Shown in pieces: positions 1-9,888 of a DNA stretch of 64,000 bases. The stretch covers positions 1,860,001 through 1,924,000 of the forward strand of contig NZ_CP084626.1 in NCBI RefSeq assembly GCF_022878925.1, given 5' to 3'. The first letter of the stretch is position 1. Each line of letters opens with the position of its first letter. The stretch comes from Caballeronia sp. TF1N1. GTDB taxonomy: Bacteria > Pseudomonadota > Gammaproteobacteria > Burkholderiales > Burkholderiaceae. A program made the position numbers and the translations under genes. Under the pieces are notes generated by a model. That model was not told where the DNA came from. It ran no database searches and worked only from the letters and a program-made list of their open reading frames with translations.

Positions 1-653
1 TGCAGCATCATGACGGTGTCGGCCACGGCGATGGCAAGCGCGCCGCCCGAACCGCCCTCGCCGATGATCGTCGTGATGATCGGCGTCTTCAACTCCGCCA
101 TGACGTAGAGATTGCGCCCGATGGCTTCCGACTGCCCGCGTTCCTCCGCGCCGATGCCGGGATACGCGCCGGGTGTATCGACGAAAGTGAAGATGGGCAG
201 ATTGAACTTCTCGGCGAGACGCATGAGGCGCTCGGCCTTGCGATACCCTTCCGGGCGCGGCATGCCGAAGTTGCGCAACGCGCGCTCCTTGGTGTCGCGG
301 CCCTTTTGATGGCCGATCACCATGCACGGCTGGCCATTGAAACGCGCAAAGCCGCCGACGATGGCGAGATCGTCCGCATAGGAACGATCGCCATGCAGTT
401 CATGGAAGTCCGTGAACAACTCGTTCACGTAGTCGAGCGTGTACGGACGCTGCGGATGCCGCGCGATTTGCGATACCTGCCACGGCGACAGATTCGCGTA
501 CAGATCTTTGGTGAGCTGCTGGCTCTTTTTCGACAGCCGCTCGATTTCTTCCGAAATATCGACAGCGGAATCGTCCTGAACGAAGCGGAGTTCTTCGATC
601 TTCGCTTCGAGTTCAGCGATCGGCTGCTCGAAATCCAGAAACGTGGTCTTCAT
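1..653 (-). CDS. accA: Acetyl-CoA carboxylase carboxyltransferase subunit alpha (partial)
   Basis: Alpha half of the cytoplasmic carboxyltransferase, which moves the carboxyl group from carboxybiotin to acetyl-CoA to make malonyl-CoA for fatty acid synthesis. The first 217 residues are present; the C-terminal third runs off the window edge, so this is not a broken gene. The start [19 protein letters not shown] and the helix region with ERLSKK are typical of AccA, followed by the crotonase-like core ([50 protein letters not shown]). The partner accD is not in the window. A promoter with a -10 inside a perfect inverted repeat lies about 70 bases upstream, so the gene probably has its own control separate from the glycosylase gene before it. 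Confidence 0.97.
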   Translation of the reverse strand, partial: MKTTFLDFEQPIAELEAKIEELRFVQDDSAVDISEEIERLSKKSQQLTKDLYANLSPWQVSQIARHPQRPYTLDYVNELFTDFHELHGDRSYADDLAIVGGFARFNGQPCMVIGHQKGRDTKERALRNFGMPRPEGYRKAERLMRLAEKFNLPIFTFVDTPGAYPGIGAEERGQSEAIGRNLYVMAELKTPIITTIIGEGGSGGALAIAVADTVMML

Positions 654-721
654 GTGTTCGAGTCCTAGAACATCGGGCAGGGCGTATTTTAACCGCGTCC
701 GTCCCTGATAAATGCGCGCGG

Positions 722-751
722 GAACTATCGATTATAAATCAACGATAGTTC
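722..751 (-). promoter_or_regulatory. Candidate accA promoter with inverted repeat around the -10
   Basis: Arms GAACTATCG (722-730) and CGATAGTTC (743-751) are perfect reverse complements separated by 12 AT-rich bases. Read on the minus strand, the spacer holds a consensus TATAAT (731-736). No good -35 is visible at the right distance. The arrangement resembles a repressor operator straddling a promoter; a transcription terminator is less likely because no T run follows. A start site near 724 would give a leader of about 70 bases before accA. Confidence 0.5.
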
Positions 752-771
752 GCCGATCTTTTAGTCGGTTC

Positions 772-1836
772 TTAATGGTCCGCGGGAATCGGATTGAGAC
801 TGCGCCACATGTACCACGTTGCAACCGTGCGCCACGGCTCCCAGTTAGCAGCCACTTCGCGCGCTTCACTGCGCGTGACAGGTTCGCCGCTGAAGTAGTT
901 GACGCTGATCGCCTGAATCAGACCGAGGTCGTCGAGCGGCAAAACGTCCGGGCGCGCCAGGTTGAAGATGAGGAACATCTCCGCCGTCCACCGGCCGATA
1001 CCGCGAATCTGCGTGAGTTCGGCGATCACGGCTTCGTCGTCCATCGACGCCCAGGTATCCACGTGCAACGCGCCCGATACGAAGTGCTGCGCGAGATCGA
1101 GAATGTACTCCGTCTTGCGTTTGGACAAGCCGCACGCCTGAAGCTTCTCCGGGCCGAGCTTGATAAAACGCGCCGGCACGACATCCGGACAAGCGCCCTT
1201 CACGCGCTCCCAAATGGCTTGCGCGGCCTTCACCGAGATCTGCTGGCCAGCAACCGAACGCGCGAGCGTCGAGAAGGGATCGCCCAGATTCACGAGATGC
1301 ATCTGGCCGAACTTTGGAATGAGTTTCTTGAGGATGCGGTCGCGCTTCATCAGGTCGGCGCACGCTTTGTCCCAGTAATCGGGACGCACGACTTCGCGCG
1401 TGAGTCCGCCGATCTGCACGGGCACCTCGGCATCTGCCGTGACGACGCGCGACTTGCGCACGACTTCACCGCGCTCCTTGTCGGCGACGAGCGCTTGCGC
1501 GTTCGTGGCATCGCCGGCATGCGCGCGTCCGTTCGCCTTGACGGGCGACGCTTCCGCTTCCTCGCTACGCGCTTTTGTCACGCGCGCGGATACGCGGATC
1601 GCTTTCGTGTCCGTCTTTGCATCCGCTTTTACGTCCTCACGGCTTACGCCGTTCAGACGCGTGCCGTCGCTACGTTTGAGTGCTGCGCGCTTGACTGCCT
1701 TCTGAGCCGAAGCTCTTGCACCATCACTCTTGAGCGTGCTTGTCGTCGCTTGCTCGCCGCGCGTTCGCTTCGTCGCGGGCGATGCATTCCTGACAGACGC
1801 GGGTCGCTTGACCGGCGTCTTCCTGGCCGTTGCCAT
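772..1836 (-). CDS. alkA: AlkA-type DNA-3-methyladenine glycosylase with basic N-terminal tail
   Basis: Base-excision repair glycosylase of the HhH-GPD superfamily that removes alkylated purines from DNA. Of 354 residues, the catalytic domain occupies about 145-354: the helix-hairpin-helix is LTQIRGIGRWTAEM (near 274-287) and the catalytic aspartate is in LPLDDLGLIQ (near 302-303). Residues 1-140 are a low-complexity tail rich in Lys, Ala, Arg and Ser (KTPVKRPASVRN, AQKAVKRAALKRS), like a histone H1 tail, and not part of the enzyme fold. It may hold the enzyme on DNA. The start is the first ATG, and no internal start would remove the whole tail cleanly. It lies 118 bases upstream of accA on the same strand. 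Confidence 0.88.
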   Translation of the reverse strand: MATARKTPVKRPASVRNASPATKRTRGEQATTSTLKSDGARASAQKAVKRAALKRSDGTRLNGVSREDVKADAKTDTKAIRVSARVTKARSEEAEASPVKANGRAHAGDATNAQALVADKERGEVVRKSRVVTADAEVPVQIGGLTREVVRPDYWDKACADLMKRDRILKKLIPKFGQMHLVNLGDPFSTLARSVAGQQISVKAAQAIWERVKGACPDVVPARFIKLGPEKLQACGLSKRKTEYILDLAQHFVSGALHVDTWASMDDEAVIAELTQIRGIGRWTAEMFLIFNLARPDVLPLDDLGLIQAISVNYFSGEPVTRSEAREVAANWEPWRTVATWYMWRSLNPIPADH

Positions 1837-1883
1837 CGTGCCTCCTGCCTGGTGAGTCGATCAGAGGGTATGAAGGGCTGCGT

Positions 1884-3281
1884 TCACACGCGGCGCCATT
1901 CGGTCGACCCACCCGGTTTGTCTTCAAGCGCAATACCGGCTTCGAGCAAGTCGGCCCGAATACGGTCTGCTTCGGCATAGTTCCTTGCCTGCTTCGCGGC
2001 AACGCGTTCGGCGATCTTCGCTTCGATCTCTTGCGGCGCGAGGCCTTCGGTCGAAGCCGCGCCGCCTGCTTGTTGCAGGAAAGCGCGCGGCTCACGGCCG
2101 AGCAGACCCAGCACGCCGGCGAGACCCTTGAGCTGGCGCGCGAGAGAAGTGTCGCGTGTGCGGTTTACTTCGCTCGCGAGATCGAACAGCACCGAGACCG
2201 CCACGGGCGTGTTGAAGTCGTCGTTCATCGCAGACTGGAAACGCTGCGCGTTCGCCTCGTTCCAGTCAAGTTGCCGATTGTCCGGCTCGACATCTTTCAA
2301 CGCCGTATAGAGGCGAGTCAATGCGTTCTTGGCATCGTCGATATGCACGTCGCTGTAGTTCAGCGGCGACCGATAGTGTGCCCGTGCAATAAAGAAACGC
2401 ACCACTTCGGCATCAAATTTTTCAAGGACTTCGCGAATGGTGAAGAAGTTGCCAAGCGACTTCGACATCTTCTCGTTGTCGATCTGCACATAGCCGTTGT
2501 GCATCCAGTAGTTCACGAACGTCTGCCCGGTCGCGCCTTCACTCTGCGCGATCTCGTTCTCGTGGTGCGGGAACTGCAAGTCCTGGCCGCCGCCATGAAT
2601 GTCGAACCGGTCGCCAAGCAAGCTGCAGCCCATGGCCGAACATTCGATGTGCCAGCCCGGACGCCCGCGTCCCCACTTCGAGTCCCAGCCCGAGTCCCGC
2701 GGCTCGCCGGCCTTTGCCTGCTTCCACAACACGAAGTCGAGCGGATCTTCCTTCGCGTCGTTGGCGGCGACGCGCTCGCCCGCGCGCAAGTCTTCGATGG
2801 ACTTACCCGACAGCCTGCCGTAGTCAGCGAACTTGCGCACGGCGTAGTTCACGTCGCCGTCTTTCGCGTGATAGGCATAGCCGTTCGCCTGCAATGCATC
2901 GATCATGCCGAGCATCTGCGCAATGAAGTCGGTTGCGCGCGGCTCGAGGTCCGGACGCGCGACGCCGAGCGCATCGGCATCTTCGTGCATGGCCGCGATG
3001 AAGCGCGTGGTGAGCGCCTTGATGGGCTCGCCGTTGTCCACCGCGCGACGAATGATCTTGTCGTCGATGTCCGTGATGTTGCGCACGTACGTGACTTTAT
3101 AGCCGAGCGTGCGCAGCCAGCGCTGCACGATGTCGAACACCACCATCACGCGCGCATGGCCGATGTGACAATAGTCATACACCGTCATTCCGCAGACGTA
3201 CATGCGTACCTCGCCAGCGCGAAGCGGCGTGAAGGATTGCTTGTCACGCGCGAGCGTGTTGTAGATGCGCAGCGAATTCAT
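1884..3281 (-). CDS. cysS: Cysteinyl-tRNA synthetase
   Basis: Class I aminoacyl-tRNA synthetase that charges tRNA-Cys in the cytoplasm. The 465 residues match the usual family length. Visible are the zinc-binding [19 protein letters not shown] segment that includes the HIGH motif, the second zinc site (WHIECSAMG and [12 protein letters not shown]), and the KMSKS loop [11 protein letters not shown]. The start was set at [10 protein letters not shown] because the frame can be extended 12 codons upstream only with residues unlike the family. It is monocistronic or the last gene of its unit; the glycosylase gene follows 47 bases downstream on the same strand. Confidence 0.97.
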   Translation of the reverse strand: MNSLRIYNTLARDKQSFTPLRAGEVRMYVCGMTVYDYCHIGHARVMVVFDIVQRWLRTLGYKVTYVRNITDIDDKIIRRAVDNGEPIKALTTRFIAAMHEDADALGVARPDLEPRATDFIAQMLGMIDALQANGYAYHAKDGDVNYAVRKFADYGRLSGKSIEDLRAGERVAANDAKEDPLDFVLWKQAKAGEPRDSGWDSKWGRGRPGWHIECSAMGCSLLGDRFDIHGGGQDLQFPHHENEIAQSEGATGQTFVNYWMHNGYVQIDNEKMSKSLGNFFTIREVLEKFDAEVVRFFIARAHYRSPLNYSDVHIDDAKNALTRLYTALKDVEPDNRQLDWNEANAQRFQSAMNDDFNTPVAVSVLFDLASEVNRTRDTSLARQLKGLAGVLGLLGREPRAFLQQAGGAASTEGLAPQEIEAKIAERVAAKQARNYAEADRIRADLLEAGIALEDKPGGSTEWRRV

Positions 3282-3876
3282 AGAGAGACAGTGCGTGAAC
3301 CCGGAACATTCGTGCATGGCATTGCATGCGGCGTGTCGATGCGGGCTTTACGGCCAAGGCGCACTCGCGAAAGCGACACGACGGTCATGCGACCAGAACG
3401 AAGACGGCCACGAGTGGCTGAAAAGGAAAGTCCAACAAGAAAGTCCAACGAGTCCGATGCCTCGCAACGCTGCTTCGATACACCGGGCAACACATGCACT
3501 TGCAGAGGATAGCTGCAAGCAGCCGGCGCGTGCGCGAAACGTACGGACCTTTTGTTAGAATGGGTCGGAGTATAACACCGGGGCCTGTGCCCATGAAGTG
3601 CCCGGCGTGCCGCGCGACGGACTTCGCGCGTGACGCTCGAACCAAGCCCGCGGCCTTTTGCGGCGGGCTTGTCGGCCAAGTTGCCGCATGCTTCGCTGAC
3701 TTGCTTCGACACCTGGTTGTCCGCTTGCCGGCCGCTTGCCGGCCGCTCATCCATCAAGCCCGGTTATGATCCCTTCGCTGCTTCATTCCTTGAATCGATT
3801 CCAAGTGACTCACGCTCGCGCGCGCATGCCTTCGCACCTCTTCTCTCTTTCCCGCAACATCGCGAGGAACACGCTC
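3282..3876. other. Intergenic region between cysS and the TPR gene
   Basis: No convincing gene is seen in these 595 bases; frames that stay open here have no family-like sequence. It must hold the divergent promoters of cysS and the TPR gene. A TTAGAAT motif near 3556-3562 on the plus strand and TATACT on the minus strand (complement of 3569-3574) are possible -10 boxes without good -35 partners. A 27-base inverted repeat (AAGCCCGC arms, 3644-3670) lies downstream with no T run. Confidence 0.5.
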
Positions 3877-4626
3877 ATGCGTGCCGGCGCGATCGCGGTC
3901 ATCGGCATGGCGGCTTCGGTCGGCATCTCGACCACGGCGTTCGCGCAGCTCGCGAAATCCACCACCGACGGCACGCCGCAAATCGACTCGACCATCGCCG
4001 GACAAGACTGGAACGCCGCGCTCAAGCAACTCGATGCGCGCATCGCCACCAATCCGACCGACGTGCAGGCGAAGTTCAAGCGCGGCACCGTGCTTGCGCG
4101 CCTGAACCGCGACGACGACGCCATCGTGGCCTTCACCGAACTCACGCAGGCGTATCCCGAACTGCCCGAGCCGTATAACAACCTCGCCGCGCTCTACGCC
4201 AAGAAAGGCCGCTACGAAGAAGCGCGCGCCGCGCTCGAAACGGCGGTCAAGGCGAACCCCGGCTACGCGCTCGCATACGACAATCTCGGCGATCTTTATC
4301 TGCGGCTCGCGAGCGAATCGTACAAACGCGCGCAATCGCTCGGCTCGACGAGTCCGCTCACGCGTCAGCGCGTGACGGCCATTCAGAACATCATCACGCC
4401 GCCGCCGGTTCGTCGCGGCGTTGCGGCGAATGGAGCCTCGGGCACGCGCGCCACGACGGCGCCGCAATCGCCATCGGGTGAATGGGCGCCCGCGCAAGGC
4501 TCGGGCAGCACCGACAGCGGCACCGGCCTGTCGACCATGCCCTCACCCGATTCGTACTCGCCGTACGGCGGCGCAACCGGGCCGTTCCCGACCGCGCCTT
4601 ACGTCGCGCCGCAGACGCAGCCTTGA
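3877..4626 (+). CDS. Exported tetratricopeptide repeat protein
   Basis: Predicted periplasmic protein of 249 residues. A signal peptide (MRAGAIAVIGMAASVG, cleavage likely after AFA at 23) is followed by about three TPR units (AALKQLDARIATNPTD, AIVAFTELTQAYPELPEPYNNLAALYAKKGRYEEA, ALETAVKANPGYALAYDNLGDLYLRLA with gaps) and a Gly/Ser/Pro-rich tail. The start was chosen because GAGGAA sits 8 bases before this ATG; in-frame ATGs at 3826 and 3766 would only lengthen the N-terminus. TPRs bind other proteins, so an envelope scaffold role is likely, but the partner is unknown. It is followed on the same strand by two cyclophilins and lpxH. Confidence 0.85.
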   Translation: MRAGAIAVIGMAASVGISTTAFAQLAKSTTDGTPQIDSTIAGQDWNAALKQLDARIATNPTDVQAKFKRGTVLARLNRDDDAIVAFTELTQAYPELPEPYNNLAALYAKKGRYEEARAALETAVKANPGYALAYDNLGDLYLRLASESYKRAQSLGSTSPLTRQRVTAIQNIITPPPVRRGVAANGASGTRATTAPQSPSGEWAPAQGSGSTDSGTGLSTMPSPDSYSPYGGATGPFPTAPYVAPQTQP

Positions 4627-4762
4627 GACACGCGACCACGGCGCGGCGTCGGACAAGGCTAATTGGCGCACTCGCGCGTGCAGGCGGTAAGCTGTCGGTC
4701 GGCCGCGATTGCGGCTGCTTATCTGCATTCGTTTGCATTCATCACCCGAGGACCGATCCTTC

Positions 4763-5350
4763 ATGAAATTGCTGATGCTGGGGCTTACCAGCGCTGCCCT
4801 GATCGCTACCGCGCCCGCCTACGCACAGGCGGCGCAATCCGCCACGGGCGCGCATCCGACCGTGCTGTTCCATACCTCGCAAGGTGACTTCAAGGTCGAG
4901 CTGTATCCGGAGAAGGCGCCGAAGACGGTCGCGAACTTCCTGGACTATGTGAAGTCCGGTCAATACTCGGGCACGATCTTTCATCGCGTGATTCCGGGTT
5001 TCATGATCCAGGGCGGCGGCTATAGCACGAGTTTCGCCGAGAAGCCCACGCGCGCGCCCATCGCGCTCGAAAGCAAGAACGGCCTGAAGAACACGACGGG
5101 CACGCTCGCCATGGCGCGCACCAGCGACCCGAATTCCGCCACGGCGCAGTTCTTCATCAATACGGTCGATAATGCAGGACTCGACTTCCCGAATCCCGAC
5201 GGCAACGGTTATGCCGTGTTCGGCAAGATCGTCTCGGGCATGGATGTCGTGAAGAAGATCGAAGCGAGCCCGACCACCACGCGCGGCCCAATGCAGGACG
5301 TGCCGCAAAAGCCGACCGTGATCGAGTCGGCTACAGTGGTCTCGCAATAA
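4763..5350 (+). CDS. ppiA: Periplasmic peptidyl-prolyl cis-trans isomerase (cyclophilin)
   Basis: Isomerises Xaa-Pro bonds during folding of exported proteins. The 195 residues start with a signal peptide ([21 protein letters not shown], cleavage about 21/22) and continue as a bacterial cyclophilin: [30 protein letters not shown] with the catalytic Arg-Phe region, TGTLAMART and [14 protein letters not shown] precedes the ATG. The next gene is a second cyclophilin without a signal peptide, so the pair serves the periplasm and the cytoplasm. Confidence 0.95.
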   Translation: MKLLMLGLTSAALIATAPAYAQAAQSATGAHPTVLFHTSQGDFKVELYPEKAPKTVANFLDYVKSGQYSGTIFHRVIPGFMIQGGGYSTSFAEKPTRAPIALESKNGLKNTTGTLAMARTSDPNSATAQFFINTVDNAGLDFPNPDGNGYAVFGKIVSGMDVVKKIEASPTTTRGPMQDVPQKPTVIESATVVSQ

Positions 5351-5422
5351 ACGCACAACCCGGCAGCGTTCGTTCGGTGAACGCCGCCCATCGTCAATCA
5401 TCAACATACCGGAGAAATCATC

Positions 5423-5914
5423 ATGGTCGAACTGCATACGAACCACGGCGTCATCAAGATCGAACTGGACGCTGAAAAGGCGCCGAAGTCGGTTGAAAAC
5501 TTCCTCAACTACGTGAAGAAGGGTCACTACGACAACACCGTGTTCCACCGTGTAATCGACGGCTTCATGATTCAGGGCGGCGGCTTCGAGCCGGGCATGA
5601 AGCAAAAGCCGACCGATGCCCCCATCGACAACGAAGCCAACAACGGCCTCACGAACGACAACGGCACGGTTGCCATGGCGCGCACGAACGACCCGCATTC
5701 GGCAACCGCGCAGTTCTTCATCAACGTGAAGGACAACGACTTCCTGAACCATTCGTCGCCGACGCCGCAGGGCTGGGGCTACACCGTGTTCGGCCGCGTG
5801 GTCGAAGGTCTCGACGTGGTGGAGAAGATCAAGAAGGTCAAGACCGGCTCGAAGGGCTTTCATCAGGACGTGCCGGTGGACGACGTCGTGATCGAAAAGG
5901 CCGTGGTGGTCTGA
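5423..5914 (+). CDS. ppiB: Cytoplasmic peptidyl-prolyl cis-trans isomerase (cyclophilin)
   Basis: Cytoplasmic partner of the preceding cyclophilin, 163 residues with no signal peptide. Conserved blocks are [57 protein letters not shown] and [23 protein letters not shown] lies before the ATG. It is 72 bases after ppiA and 11 bases before lpxH, so it is probably cotranscribed with both. It likely arose by duplication of ppiA or the reverse, since the two proteins share most motif blocks. Confidence 0.96.
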   Translation: MVELHTNHGVIKIELDAEKAPKSVENFLNYVKKGHYDNTVFHRVIDGFMIQGGGFEPGMKQKPTDAPIDNEANNGLTNDNGTVAMARTNDPHSATAQFFINVKDNDFLNHSSPTPQGWGYTVFGRVVEGLDVVEKIKKVKTGSKGFHQDVPVDDVVIEKAVVV

Positions 5915-5925
5915 ACACGGCACGC

Positions 5926-6735
5926 ATGATCGACACGAAGTCTTTCAGGCAAGAGGTCGCGCAAAAAGCAGCGGGCGCAGCGCACAACGCGCGCCCGCTG
6001 TTTTTCATTTCCGACCTGCACTTGAGCGAGGCGATTCCGAAGACGGTCGCCGCGTTCGAGCATTTCATCGAAGTCACGGCGAGCGGCGCGGACTCGGTTT
6101 TCATCCTCGGCGACTTGTTCGAATTTTGGGTCGGCGACGATATCCTGGATGACGCCGTCGCCGACGAGCGCGCCCGCTTCGCGCGCCGCATGACGAAGCT
6201 TTTGCATACGCTCACCGAGCGCGGCATCGCGTTATATGTCATGCATGGCAATCGCGACTTTCTGCTCGGCAAGCGCTTCATGAAGGAAGCCGGCGCACTT
6301 CCGTTGCCCGATCCGTTCACCATGACCGCGTTCGGCACGCGCATCGTCCTCGCGCATGGCGACGCGCTCTGCACCGCCGATCCCGGTTATCAGCGCTTTC
6401 GGCGCTTTGCGCGCAATCGGTTCGCACAGCGCGCGTTTCTCGCGTTGCCGCTGAAGACGCGGCTCGGCATCGGGCAGCGCATGCGCACGAACAGCGAGGG
6501 CGCGCGCCTGCAGGGCGAATCGCCGAAATACGACGTGACGCGCAAGGCGGTGTCGGAGCTTTTCATCCGCAGCCGCACGCATACGATGATCCACGGACAT
6601 ACGCATCGTCCGGCGATGCATCGGGAAGTGGAAGGCGCGCGCTGGGTGTTGCCGGATTGGGAACTGGATATGGATGAACCGCGCGGCGGGTATCTGCGGA
6701 TCGACGAGGAAGGGATTCGCGCGCTGCCGTTGTAG
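5926..6735 (+). CDS. lpxH: UDP-2,3-diacylglucosamine diphosphatase
   Basis: Membrane-associated metallophosphoesterase of lipid A synthesis that cleaves UDP-2,3-diacylglucosamine to lipid X and UMP. All motifs of the calcineurin-like fold are present in order: FFISDLHLSE, LGDLFEFWVGDD, MHGNRDFLLG, LAHGDALC and MIHGHTHRP. The FEFWVGDD segment is characteristic of true LpxH. At 269 residues it is slightly longer than usual, with about 20 extra residues at the N-terminus; MIDTKS at 5926 is the only good start. It ends the ppiA-ppiB-lpxH unit. This matters for the second, different metallophosphoesterase at 59820. Confidence 0.96.
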   Translation: MIDTKSFRQEVAQKAAGAAHNARPLFFISDLHLSEAIPKTVAAFEHFIEVTASGADSVFILGDLFEFWVGDDILDDAVADERARFARRMTKLLHTLTERGIALYVMHGNRDFLLGKRFMKEAGALPLPDPFTMTAFGTRIVLAHGDALCTADPGYQRFRRFARNRFAQRAFLALPLKTRLGIGQRMRTNSEGARLQGESPKYDVTRKAVSELFIRSRTHTMIHGHTHRPAMHREVEGARWVLPDWELDMDEPRGGYLRIDEEGIRALPL

Positions 6736-6835
6736 TTCTGGTGCATGACTCTTGGGTTCGCCACGCAGCCGTTGCCGTGCGAGCGCGAATTTCGAACTGC
6801 ACTCACGCTCTCACGCGCCGCAACGGCACAAAAAA

Positions 6836-7621
6836 TTACCGCTGCGCGAGTTCGCTTTCCACCTTCCCTTCCATCGACGCGCACAAGCGCTTCAAGTCCA
6901 CGAGCCCCGCTCCGCCGGCACCATTGAGCGCTTCCACGCGCGCGCCCAGACGTTCGAGCGCGGCGACGATTTCATCGACACGCTGCGTTTGCGTCGATGC
7001 GTGATCGATCAAACCGTGAATGGCCAGCGACACCGGATCGTCCGCGTTCGGCGTGATGCCGTAAGCGCAAAAGCCTTCACGCGCGGTTTCCTTTGGCCGC
7101 TGCACCGCCGGCATCACGATGCGCGCCGGATTGCCCACCGCCGTGCCGCCCGCCGGAACCGGCTTCACGACGACCGCGTTCGAACCGATCTTCGCCTCCG
7201 CGCCGACCGTAAAGCCGCCGAGCACCTTCGCGCCCGCGCCGACGATCACGCCGCGCCCCAGCGTGGGATGCCGTTTCGCGCCGCGCGTGAGCGACGTACC
7301 GCCAAGCGTCACGCCCTGATAGATCGTGCAGTCGTCGCCAATCTCGGCCGTCTCGCCGATCACCACGCCCATGCCGTGATCGATGAACACGCGCCTGCCG
7401 AGCGTCGCGCCCGGATGAATCTCGATGCCAGTGAGAAAGCGCGCCATCTGCGAGACGAAACGCGCGAGCCAGCGCCACTGCGCGCGCCAGCAAGCATGCG
7501 CGAAACGATGCAGCACGATGGCATGCAGGCCGGGATAGCACGTCACGACTTCAACGGCGCTGCGAGCGGCGGGATCGCGCTCACGGATGGCGGCGATATC
7601 TTCGCGAAGTCGTTGGAACAT
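6836..7621 (-). CDS. cysE: Serine O-acetyltransferase
   Basis: Makes O-acetylserine from serine and acetyl-CoA, the first committed step of cysteine synthesis. The N-terminal helical domain (residues 1-60) leads into the left-handed beta-helix with hexapeptide repeats; active-site histidines lie in [19 protein letters not shown] and [11 protein letters not shown]. At 261 residues it has a longer C-terminal tail than short-form CysE. It is convergent with lpxH and shares a strand with trmJ upstream, 142 bases away. A cysteine synthase gene is not in the window. Confidence 0.95.
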   Translation of the reverse strand: MFQRLREDIAAIRERDPAARSAVEVVTCYPGLHAIVLHRFAHACWRAQWRWLARFVSQMARFLTGIEIHPGATLGRRVFIDHGMGVVIGETAEIGDDCTIYQGVTLGGTSLTRGAKRHPTLGRGVIVGAGAKVLGGFTVGAEAKIGSNAVVVKPVPAGGTAVGNPARIVMPAVQRPKETAREGFCAYGITPNADDPVSLAIHGLIDHASTQTQRVDEIVAALERLGARVEALNGAGGAGLVDLKRLCASMEGKVESELAQR

Positions 7622-7763
7622 GTCGTGATCTCGATGGGGTCAGGCGCGAAGCCCAAATGACCGCGCGCGCAAAGCTTATATTTTTGGCGATTGTAGAGTC
7701 ACTCGGACGGACTCTGCACGATTGTCCCCGCTGCAAGCACGGTTGCTTGCAGCCACATCGCGT

Positions 7764-8606
7764 TCAGGGTTTTTTGACGCGCGCGAGAATATGTTTGGCG
7801 ATGCCGCGCAGGATATTCACTTCCTCGCGCTCGAGTCCCGAGCGCGCGAAGAGCCGCCGCACGCGCGACATCAGCTTCTTCGGATTGGCGGGATCCAAAA
7901 ATTCCAGCGCGACGAGCGCTTCTTCGAAATGCGCGTACATGCCTTCGATCTCATCGCTCGATGCACCCGCGACATGCGCGGCCGGCTCGACGAGCGTGAG
8001 TTCGGACGCGGGCTCCTGAAACGCGACGCGCAATTCGTAGGCGAGGACCTGCACCGCCTGCGCCAGATTGAGCGAGCTATACGCCGGATTCGCCGGGATA
8101 TGGGCAAGCGCGCTGCAACGCTCGACATCCGCGTTGGACAAGCCCGTGCGCTCGTTGCCGAACACGAGCGCGATGTCGCCATGCCGCACGAGTTCGTGCG
8201 CGCGTTCGGCGAGTGCGCGTGGCGGCATCTGCGGCGGACCGTACTCGCGCATGCGCGCCGTGAGCGCGACGGACCAGCGCACGCCGACGAGCGCATCGGC
8301 GAGCGTATCGACGACATGGGCGCTCGCGAGCACGTCGTCGGCGCCGCTTGCCATCGCGATGGCTTCGGGTTCGTTCTTGACGTCGGCCACGCGCGGCGCG
8401 ACCAGCACGAGGCGCGCGAAGCCCATGGTCTTGAGCGCGCGCGCCGCCGCGCCGACATTGCCAGGATGACTCGGCTCGACGAGGATGAAACGGGTCGACG
8501 TGAAGCCGCCCGCGGGCGCGATGAATTGGTTGGTGTCCAAGGATGAATGGTGCTTTGCGTGTTGCTGAATGGTTCGTGCGCGTCGGTATTGCGTCTCGTC
8601 GCGCAT
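7764..8606 (-). CDS. trmJ: tRNA (cytidine/uridine-2'-O-)-methyltransferase, TrmJ family
   Basis: SPOUT-class methyltransferase expected to 2'-O-methylate position 32 of certain tRNAs. The SPOUT motifs are FILVEPSHPGNVGAAARALK near the start, ALVFGNERTGLSNAD in the middle and IPANPAYSSLNLAQAVQVLAYEL, which forms the trefoil knot. A C-terminal helical extension follows. The start is uncertain: ATG at 8606 is used, a TTG nearer the core (LDTNQF) is possible, and the first 35 residues look poorly conserved. It is divergent from suhB, and the two share a 252-base intergenic region. Confidence 0.92.
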   Translation of the reverse strand: MRDETQYRRARTIQQHAKHHSSLDTNQFIAPAGGFTSTRFILVEPSHPGNVGAAARALKTMGFARLVLVAPRVADVKNEPEAIAMASGADDVLASAHVVDTLADALVGVRWSVALTARMREYGPPQMPPRALAERAHELVRHGDIALVFGNERTGLSNADVERCSALAHIPANPAYSSLNLAQAVQVLAYELRVAFQEPASELTLVEPAAHVAGASSDEIEGMYAHFEEALVALEFLDPANPKKLMSRVRRLFARSGLEREEVNILRGIAKHILARVKKP

Positions 8607-8858
8607 CAATGGCGTACGGGTACACACAGTCCGCTATGTTAGCGATTGTCGGCGATGTTGGCGGCTTTTTGGTTCGCGCGCGCGGCCAAAAGGCGCGTTT
8701 CGGGTAAAATAACGCGCTTGCGTTTCGCCTCTTCAACTTTGCCTGGCGCCGCGCCCCGCTCTTATCCAATTCGTCTTTCGTCGACAAAGTCGTTGTCGCT
8801 CATTTAATTCGCCTGCTCGCGGTTCTTGCCCGTGCACGGCGGTCAAAGGATTTCGCTC

Positions 8859-9662
8859 ATGCATCCGATGCTCAATATCGCTGTCAAGGCCGCGCGCCGC
8901 GCCGGACAGATCATCAACCGCGCATCGCTGGACCTGGACCGTATCCAGATCAGCAAGAAGCAGCACAACGACTTCGTGACGGAAGTCGACAAGGCGTCCG
9001 AAGCCGCCATCATCGAGACGCTGCACACCGCTTATCCCGATCACTCCATTCTTGCCGAAGAATCCGGCAAGGACGATCGCGACTCCGAGTTCCAGTGGAT
9101 CATCGACCCGCTCGACGGCACCACGAACTTCATCCACGGTTTCCAGTATTACTGCGTGTCGATCGCGCTCGTGCACAAGGGCATCGTGACGCAGTCCGTG
9201 ATCTACGACCCGACGCGTAACGACCTCTTCACGGCATCGCGCGGCCGTGGCGCGTATCTGAACGAGCGTCGCATTCGCGTGGGCAAGCTGGATCGTCTTT
9301 CGGATGCGCTCATCGGCACGGGCTTTCCGTTCCGTGACGGCCAGGGCCTGAACGGCTATATGCGCCTTTTCAGCGAAATGACCTTGTCGTGCGCGGGCCT
9401 GCGTCGTCCGGGCGCGGCGGCGCTCGATCTCGCCAATGTCGCGGCGGGCCGTCTCGACGGCTTCTTCGAGCAAGGCATTCATCCGTGGGACGTGGCTGCT
9501 GGCAGTCTGCTCGTCACCGAGGCGGGCGGTCTCGTTGGCAACTACACGGGCGAATCGGATTTCCTGTTCCAGAACGAGATCGTCGCGGCCAATCCGAAGG
9601 TGTACGCGCAGATGATCAAGGTGCTCGATCCGCATTCGCGCACGCGGTTGACGGGAGAGTAA
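8859..9662 (+). CDS. suhB: Inositol-1-monophosphatase family protein SuhB
   Basis: Magnesium-dependent, lithium-sensitive phosphatase of the inositol monophosphatase fold; in E. coli SuhB also joins the rRNA antitermination complex. The 267 residues contain the metal-binding motifs EES ([10 protein letters not shown]), [12 protein letters not shown] and the C-terminal [15 protein letters not shown]. The start was set at [16 protein letters not shown], preceded by AAAGGA, rather than at an ATG 11 codons upstream. A TAAAAT -10 candidate lies at 8705-8710, which would leave a leader of about 140 bases. Confidence 0.95.
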   Translation: MHPMLNIAVKAARRAGQIINRASLDLDRIQISKKQHNDFVTEVDKASEAAIIETLHTAYPDHSILAEESGKDDRDSEFQWIIDPLDGTTNFIHGFQYYCVSIALVHKGIVTQSVIYDPTRNDLFTASRGRGAYLNERRIRVGKLDRLSDALIGTGFPFRDGQGLNGYMRLFSEMTLSCAGLRRPGAAALDLANVAAGRLDGFFEQGIHPWDVAAGSLLVTEAGGLVGNYTGESDFLFQNEIVAANPKVYAQMIKVLDPHSRTRLTGE

Positions 9663-9888
9663 GGGGCGTTTGGATTGGCGGGCACGCGCGAGCGGCCCGC
9701 CTAGCGTTTTCCTCGTTCTTCGATCGCCACGCTGCATCACTTCCTGCATCGAATCCGCCGCTCCGATACAGTGCAATCTTTCGCGCACGCGGCAAGGTTC
9801 AAGCGCCACAGCACGCTCCTTGGCTGTCCGTTTCCCCCGAACACACCCCGGCGCGCGCCGCACGACGCGCGCCAACTCTCGTTTTGCC

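Noticed and set aside
722..751. Intrinsic terminator after the alkA-type gene
   Set aside because: No T run follows on the minus strand, and a TATAAT lies in the loop, so a promoter-operator reading fits better.
3282..3317. Start of cysS 12 codons upstream
   Set aside because: The upstream residues do not match the family and [10 protein letters not shown] begins the conserved domain.
1830..3512. Plus-strand open frame of about 560 codons opposite cysS
   Set aside because: CysS on the other strand has all class I synthetase motifs, so this is a shadow.
5926..6735. Treating the lpxH at 5926 and the enzyme at 59820 as redundant copies
   Set aside because: The first has the LpxH FEFWVGDD signature while the second has GDIIDGW, KNAVNFI and NDGDWVES features of another group, so they are unlikely to do the same job.
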